A stretch of 64,000 bases of DNA from Candidatus Nitrotoga arctica (GTDB lineage: Bacteria; Pseudomonadota; Gammaproteobacteria; Burkholderiales; Gallionellaceae), in assembly GCF_918378365.1 (NCBI RefSeq), contig NZ_OU912926.1, positions 2,790,001 through 2,854,000 of the forward strand, in the 5' to 3' direction. The position numbers were made by a program, and so were the translations under genes. The notes beneath the pieces are model-generated. The model did not search any database, was not told the origin of the DNA, and saw only the letters and a list, made by a program, of their open reading frames with translations. Positions 58,860 through 64,000 of this stretch are shown in pieces. Positions within the stretch are counted from its first letter, which is position 1, and every line of letters starts with the position of its first letter.

Positions 58860-59225
58860 CTACCGCGCGCACTGCGAGCCTGATTCGGCCAGCGCGCCTC
58901 GACGCCGACGCCGACGCAACAGTCGAGCCAGTGGCCTCAACCAGGCTGAGCGCCAGGACAGTGTGAAGGCGAGCGCCATCGCCGCCGTCGGCAGCATCAC
59001 CAACGCCAGCACCATGCCAAAGCTCGGCCCCTGTCCAAACAGCACCAACGCGATGGACAACGCTTGCAGAGCAGCGCCGCCGATGCTCAGGCTAGCGGAG
59101 TCGATACGCGCAGTCGATGTGCTGCCAGAAACGGCGTACCAGTGCCGTTCCTGCGCCAGCGCTAGCAGCGCAAACCCGCAATAACTACCTAACGCGGCGA
59201 GGCACAGTAGAGCGACTTCAATCAC
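58860..59225 (-). CDS. DUF3325 small membrane protein
   Basis: A 121-residue membrane protein starting GTG (VIEVALLCLAALGSYCG). It has three hydrophobic helices and a basic tail (LARLLRRRRRRGA). It fits DUF3325, a family found at the end of TonB-receptor/PepSY iron-uptake operons. The GTG start has AAGGAG 7 nt upstream and overlaps the stop of the PepSY gene by 8 bp. The role in siderophore or iron handling is inferred from the operon. Confidence 0.8.
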   Translation of the reverse strand: MIEVALLCLAALGSYCGFALLALAQERHWYAVSGSTSTARIDSASLSIGGAALQALSIALVLFGQGPSFGMVLALVMLPTAAMALAFTLSWRSAWLRPLARLLRRRRRRGALAESGSQCAR

Positions 59226-60815
59226 TGGACTGCTCCTTTTGCAAGGCAGGGATACCGACGCCGACCAGTCGTGCCGTGCATCCCAAGCGGCGCACGGCCT
59301 GGCAAGCGACAACGGCGGCAACAAGCAGCAAAAGATCGAACCCGGCCACTGGCCAGTAGCCACGTACCAAGGTGTGGAACAAATGATCGCCGGTGCTCCA
59401 GCCATTGAGCAGCACGGCCGACAAAGCCAACAGGGCGATGGCGATGCATTGCTCGCGCCAAGCGCGCCGGGCTGGTGCGGTTACCGGATCGGCCCGGCGC
59501 CAGGCGGCATGCGCGAAGGTAGCCAGCCAAACCAGGTAGAATACCCAGTACTCGAGCGCCGCTCGGTCCTGCCCACCGAAGCTCGCGCCCAGCGGCAACA
59601 GCCGGTTCGCAACAAACAAGCTTAGCGTAGCGTAGCGATCATAATGCCGCTCACGCTGCCAACCGTCAGCGCCTCGACCACCCGCACTCCGGCTAGCCCC
59701 TTTTTGGCATGCCGCACGCGGCGCGACTCAAGCCAGAAAAACAGGCCAGTGGCGATCATCACGCAGCCGGACAAACCGGCGAAGAAGTACAAGCAACGTA
59801 TGCCCCAGTGGTCGAACTGGATGAAATGCATGCCGCTGATGAAACGCTGCGCCTTCATCACTGGTGCGCCCACGAAACGTTGCAGTAGAGCGCCACTCTG
59901 GCCGTCAAAAGTCAGACGATCCAGGTGCATAGTGACGTCGTTCGCGTAACTGCGAGTCACTTCAACATAGGCATTGGTGTCGCCGGGATGCCAAACCCGC
60001 AGGGATGATGCCTGGCCGCCTGGCCACTGCCGTTCGGCCTCTGCCAGCATGGCATCGAGCGAGGCCAGATGGTTCATGCGGCCAGCGCGGGGCCGCTTGT
60101 AGTTGCCAAACGCTTCGCGGGTATACTGCTGCTTGGCCTGCTCCCCCATACCATAGGCTCCGACTTGTGCCTGCGGAAAATAGATTCCCATAAAAATAAT
60201 CAGGCCTGACAGCGTTATCACGAAATGAAACGGCAGTGCCAGCACACCGGTCAGGTTGTGCAGATCAAGGCTGGCGCGCGGCAATTGTTTGCGGGGCCGG
60301 AACAGAAAAAATTCGATGAAGATTTTTTTGTGAATGATTATCCCGGATACCAGCAGCACCAGCATCGCCATACCGGCCACGCCGACAATCCAATAGCCAA
60401 GGTCGCGCCACTGAATATGTAGCGAAAAATGAAAGGGGAAGAAAAAGCCGGTACCGGCCCTGCTCCCCTGGTCAGGAATCAGCATACCGCTACGCGAATC
60501 GATTGCGCGAGTAATAGTCTGGCCGCCGCCGTCGCGATAAAAAAAGCGCAGCTGGGGCGCGCGCTCGGTGGGCAGATTTACGCCCCATTGGCTGCTGCCG
60601 GCAGCGAGTACTTGCGCGATCGGAACCACGCTGTGGTCAAGCGCGAGCGGCGTGGTCGGTGCGACTAAACGAGTGCCCGGCTGCATCCAGCGGTCGATCT
60701 CGCGATCAAATACAGTGAGTGAGCCCATCCAAAAAATGACGAACAGCACACTGCCTAGGAGCAGCCCAGCCCAGGTGTGAAGCCATGTTAACGAAAGACG
60801 CAAACTTGAATGCAT
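59218..60815 (-). pseudogene. PepSY-associated TM helix protein, frameshifted by a pentanucleotide repeat
   Basis: The gene family (COG3182) comprises inner-membrane proteins of siderophore operons, thought to act in ferric-siderophore reduction. The first reading frame starts at 60815 (MHSSLRLSLTWLHTWAGLLL) and runs through ISGMHFIQFDHWGIRCLYFF to VGSVSGIMIATLR, then stops at 59622. The missing C terminus (SLFVANRLLPLG..., two or three more helices) is present in another frame to 59218. The break coincides with three tandem CGCTA units, and two units would join the frames. So the gene is either an inactive or phase-variable allele, or a sequencing error. The start sits 4 bp after the DUF3649 gene. 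Confidence 0.82.
59623..59637 (-). repeat. (CGCTA)3 pentanucleotide repeat at the PepSY frameshift
   Basis: Plus-strand TAGCG occurs in three perfect tandem copies (59623-59627, 59628-59632, 59633-59637). Read on the coding strand, it follows ATGAT as CGCTA x3. Deleting one copy gives MIATLSLFVANRLL in one open frame, joining the two halves of the PepSY gene. Confidence 0.9.
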
Positions 60816-60819
60816 AATT

Positions 60820-61116
60820 TCAGACGCCGATGGGCATCTGCCACAGCATGGCGAAGGCGACTGCCAAACCACCGCCGACCACGCCATACAATCGTCCCAT
60901 ACTACACACGCTGAAGGCCCATAGCAGCAGCACAAGGTAGAACACGGGGCCCAGCATTGACGCCAGGGCGACCGCGTCTGAACGCGTCAGCCCTAGGGCC
61001 GGCAGCACCCCGCCGAGCACGGCCACCATGGCGGCACTGAGCACATAGCCGCCCACTATGGCGACTAACAAACGCAGGCCAAGCGTGCGCCGCGCTTGAG
61101 CCGGGATCGACACCAT
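60820..61116 (-). CDS. DUF3649 small membrane protein
   Basis: A 98-residue protein with three hydrophobic helices (LRLLVAIVGGYVLSAAMVAV, FYLVLLLWAFSVCSM, GVVGGGLAVAFAMLW). It matches the DUF3649 family, typical of iron/siderophore uptake operons between a DUF4198 gene and a PepSY gene, as here. It is 13 bp downstream of the DUF4198 gene and 4 bp upstream of the PepSY start. Function is unknown beyond that context. Confidence 0.83.
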   Translation of the reverse strand: MVSIPAQARRTLGLRLLVAIVGGYVLSAAMVAVLGGVLPALGLTRSDAVALASMLGPVFYLVLLLWAFSVCSMGRLYGVVGGGLAVAFAMLWQMPIGV

Positions 61117-61129
61117 CCGTTACGCCATC

Positions 61130-61927
61130 CTAATTCAACTTATTGGGCGTGGCGGCGGGTGCCGCTGGCAGCGATGGCAAGCCTTCTGTGCTCTCAAGAG
61201 TGAGCGAGGTCACATAGCTGGCGCGGTCGTATATTTCAGCGCCAGCAGCGCTGGTGCGCTCACCTGGTGTCGAATCAACGTGTGCCAGTTCGAGCACATA
61301 GGTGCCGCGCCACGGCAGCTTTACGCTGAACTTGCCTTCATCATCGGTACGGTGCTCTTTGATCCAGCCCAGCGGGGTGATCACCACCACCTTGACCTTG
61401 GGCAGTGCATAACCCTTGAAGACGGCCTGCACCTGCACCTCATCCGCACTGTGCACGCCGGTCGGTACTAGATCCAACGTCAAACGCGGCGGCTGCCGGG
61501 CGTGACCTGCCGCCAGTCGCGCCGCCGGCAGGTACAGACTGCGCACGGTCTTGTCGCCCTCCTTACGCTCCGAGATGGGATAGTTGCGTTCTTCGGCAAT
61601 CAACGATTCCCCCGCGTCAGCCCGGGCCGACAGCGCAAAACCGGCGCCGGTCTTGCGTATTTCCAGCGTTTGCAACGCTTGGCCACCAATCTTGTGGGCT
61701 GCCGGCTTAACGAACTTGTCGAGCAACCCGGGCGAAACCTCGCGCAGGTTATGGCCGTACTCACCGAAATACAGCGTGGCTCCCTGCGCGCTCTGTTCGA
61801 TCCAGACTTGATGGGCATGAGCCGGCGCCAGTGCCAGCCAGGCCACGACCAGTGCCACACCGTACCGCGCCGCGGTTAAATAGGGTGTCATAGTGTACTT
61901 TTTCAATAAAGTGATGAGGGATGTCAT
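61130..61927 (-). CDS. DUF4198 periplasmic protein of siderophore operon
   Basis: A 265-residue exported protein. The signal peptide runs to APAHA, followed by HQVWIEQSAQGATLYFGEYG. The DUF4198 fold (related to NikM/CbiK-type metal-uptake proteins) includes VKVVVITPLGWIKEHRTDDEGKFSVKLPWRGTY-like text, split here as TPLGWIKEHRTDDEGKF. The start at 61927 has AAAGGA 5 nt upstream. A second in-frame ATG at 61891 is the partner copy of a 36-bp tandem duplication and has a degraded SD. It probably handles iron or metal in the periplasm with the receptor. Confidence 0.85.
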   Translation of the reverse strand: MTSLITLLKKYTMTPYLTAARYGVALVVAWLALAPAHAHQVWIEQSAQGATLYFGEYGHNLREVSPGLLDKFVKPAAHKIGGQALQTLEIRKTGAGFALSARADAGESLIAEERNYPISERKEGDKTVRSLYLPAARLAAGHARQPPRLTLDLVPTGVHSADEVQVQAVFKGYALPKVKVVVITPLGWIKEHRTDDEGKFSVKLPWRGTYVLELAHVDSTPGERTSAAGAEIYDRASYVTSLTLESTEGLPSLPAAPAATPNKLN

Positions 61928-61957
61928 GGTGTTCCTTTCAATAAAATGATGATGAAG
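61887..61957. repeat. 36-bp imperfect tandem duplication at the DUF4198 start
   Basis: Two adjacent units (about 61887-61922 and 61923-61957) share GTCAT.GTGT...TTTCAATAAA.TGATGA. The duplication repeats the SD and start codon of the DUF4198 gene and adds 12 in-frame codons. The outer copy keeps the better SD, AAAGGA. Confidence 0.7.
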
Positions 61958-61976
61958 AGTACGCTCAGCAGATAGC

Positions 61977-64000
61977 TCAGAAACGCATTCTCGCGGTCAG
62001 CATGGCGCTACGCGGTTCGCCATACACGTTGCCGAAATCGACCCCGCGAATGCTGGAGTAGTAGGTCTTGTCGAATAAGTTATTCAGGTTCAGCGCGAGC
62101 TGCCACTGTTGGTTCGGCCGGTAGCTCAGGCGCAAGCTGGTGATAGTGTAAGCTGCCTGCTCCGAACGTACCGCGCCGTTGAGCGCGTAGTAGCCGCTCT
62201 GCGCATTGAGCCCGCGCCCAGAGTCCAGCGGCTGGCGTCCCATGGCAAGCCCCACTGCGCCCACAGCTTGAACATATGACGCGGCGTCTGCGGACGAAAC
62301 GCCAGCCCTTGGTTAGCCCTGTCCTTCAGGTAAGAGGTCAGATTGAAAGTATAGCCAGCAAACAGATCCAGCTGGGGTGCCAACCTTCCCGATATTTCCG
62401 TCTCGATGCCCTCGCTGCGTACTTTGCCCTCGGCGCGGTAGCAACCGTTAATGATCACCGCCGTCGCGCACGGTGCAGCTGGGTCCTCGAAGGCGCGGTT
62501 GGACTGGTTGATGCGAAACATTGCTAGCGAGGCGTTCACGGCACCGCCCAAGTACTCGCCCTTAACACCGGCCTCATAATTGGCGCCGACGATTGGGTCC
62601 AGTTCCCGACCGCTGGCGGTAAATTGCGCGCTCTGCGGCAGGAAAATGTCGGCATAACTGGCATACAGCGAATAGGTTGGGTCCAGCTTGTAAATCAGGC
62701 CCGCATATGGCGTAAGCTCACGATCGTAACGCACCTTCCTGCCCTGAACGGTAGTACCAGTGAGCAGATTGTGGTTGTCGGTGCTGGTGTCATACCAGCT
62801 CAAGCGAGCACCAAGGATCAGTTTCAGATCTCTGGCCAAGGTAAATCGGCCACTCCCGTACACACCATGCTGATGGGTGCGCAATGTGGTTCCAGAGATG
62901 AACGGCCCTTCGTTTGGTTCGGCCACACTGTAGGGGTCAAAATTGAAGATGTTCGGTACCGGCACGGCAGCAAAGAAAGCCGATTGCCGGGTCCGCGACA
63001 CGTAGTCCTGGGCGCTGGCACCGATTATCAGCTCGTGCTGGTATCCGAACAGAGTAACCTTGCCGCTGGCGTTGGCGTCAAAGTTGCGGCGCGCACCCTC
63101 GGATTGGTAACGCAGGCCGGTATAAATGGAAGCAGCCGAATTGGCTGGATTAACACCGAAGCCTGCACCCGTACCACGCATCACGGTGCGCTTGAAATCC
63201 TGGTCCTGTGGCGTACTATTGCCCCCTACGTTGAGCTTCCAGCCGTTTGCCAAATAGTGTTCAAGGTTGAAGAAGGCATCATCGATGTCCTGCGACCAGC
63301 GGCTCCAAGCTGGCGCCAGAAAGGTCGAACGCGGTAACCCCAGACTGTGGCCGTCACTATAGCGCGGCAGGCCAAAGATCAACGGCACGGCGTTGGTCTG
63401 CTGCCGCTGCAGGCCCAGCGAAAGCATGGTAGCAGGGCCGAGATCAAGCTCGATGACTCCGTACAGCATGTCCTTGCGCGATGCCATCACCTTGACATTG
63501 TAGTCACGGTCTTCATGCACTGCCACCACCCGCGCCCGTAATGTGCCAGCATCGTTGAGCGGGCCGCCGATGTCGGCCTCGGCACGGTAAAAATCCCAAG
63601 AACCGGCACTGGCCGCTAGGGAAGCGGCAAATTTGTGCCCCGGCTTCTTGCGTACCAGATTCACCGTCGCCGAAGGATTGCCTGCGCCCTGCAGCAGCCC
63701 GGCCGCACCGCGAATAACTTCGATCCGGTCATAGGATGCCAGATCGACACTGGTAAACGAAGTACCAAGAAAAGTCTGCGGCACTCCATCGGCCTGGTAA
63801 TTATTGATGAGAAAACCGCGCGATATAACGTTGGCCGAGCCAGCTGGACCGGTGCTGGTGTCGAACTGCAAGCCAGTCATCTGGTCGAGCGCACTCTCGA
63901 GCTGGTACAGGTTCTGATCTTCCATGCGCTGACGCGTCATCACGCTCACCGACTGGGGGATGTCGCGTAGCGCCTGCGGCGTCTTACCGATACTGACCGC
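61977..64000 (-). pseudogene. TonB-dependent siderophore receptor, frameshifted, 5' end beyond window
   Basis: An outer-membrane ferric-siderophore receptor. From the right edge it reads the plug domain: KTPQALRDIPQSVSVM, then SNVISRGF-like (ANVISRGFLINNYQADG), YDRIEVIRGAAGLLQGAGNPSATVN. Beta-barrel repeats follow (YAGLIYKLDPTYSLYASYAD, NYEAGVKGEYLGGAVNASLA). At about 62205-62215 the frame breaks after WTLGAG. The C terminus (LNAQSGYYALNG ... NNLFDKTYYSSIRGVDFGN ... terminal RMRF) continues in another frame to 61977. One inserted base would restore it. The barrel-closing strand and terminal Phe are thus lost unless this is a sequencing error. Confidence 0.85.

Noticed and set aside
59222..59530. 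102-codon alternative-frame ORF inside the PepSY region
   Set aside because: It is a GC-rich shadow frame. The PepSY C-terminal frame in the same place matches the family.
1..64000. CRISPR array, prophage, toxin-antitoxin or restriction system
   Set aside because: I looked for regularly spaced repeats, cas, phage structural, toxin-antitoxin and methylase genes and saw none. The only regular long-period repeat is the Sel1 coding array.

Overview
The window looks like chromosomal DNA of a betaproteobacterium, probably close to the Gallionellaceae/Nitrosomonadales. This is inferred from gene content and order: a TPR protein-lolB-ispE-tRNA-Gln-prs operon, a RelA-type (p)ppGpp synthase, an Orn/Lys/Arg decarboxylase of the betaproteobacterial kind, a Gram-negative porin, DUF4197, a PF10136 'site-specific recombinase' and a Coq7-type quinone hydroxylase. 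No rRNA operon, CRISPR array, prophage or intact insertion sequence was seen. Most of the window is housekeeping, with islands of sensory and envelope genes.

Layout. 1-3.6 kb (minus): envelope and precursor operon ending in prs, which runs off the left edge. 3.9-7.3 kb (plus): GldF/GldG-like ABC exporter and a tiny lipoprotein, with strong inverted repeats between them. 7.5-9.0 kb (plus): mutM and a small tail-anchored membrane protein. 9.1-13.6 kb (minus): a three-gene phosphorelay made of a membrane histidine kinase with a FixL-like PAS, a lone receiver and a REC-PAS-kinase-REC hybrid. 13.8-27.0 kb (minus): PF10136 membrane protein, an AsmA-family protein and a 2909-residue cyclic beta-1,2-glucan synthase. 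27.6-30.5 kb: BON lipoprotein, Crp-like regulator and a REC-PAS protein, separated by long non-coding gaps. 30.8-43.5 kb: dnaE, a remnant of a SulP/STAS gene, metG, apbC/mrp, dcd, a small conserved protein, the decarboxylase, and relA lacking its usual C-terminal ACT domain. 43.6-53.6 kb: a 315-bp element with terminal inverted repeats, coq7, a porin with a structured leader, trpC, proA, a lipoyl-domain lpdA, a HerA-like ATPase, DUF4197 and a YqaA-like protein. 53.7-58.3 kb: a GGDEF-EAL protein and a Sel1-repeat protein.

58.9-64 kb (minus) is visibly more G+C-rich than the rest. It carries a TonB-dependent siderophore receptor operon (receptor, DUF4198, DUF3649, PepSY-TM, DUF3325), probably acquired by transfer. 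Two of its five genes are frameshifted. In the PepSY gene the break is a perfect three-copy CGCTA pentanucleotide, where two copies would restore one reading frame. The receptor has a one-base slip near its C terminus.

No wholly new defence or biosynthetic system stands out. The best leads are the pentanucleotide switch or lesion, the FixL-like phosphorelay, the short relA, the palindrome over the predicted porin promoter, the TIR element, and the nested inverted repeats next to the small lipoprotein.
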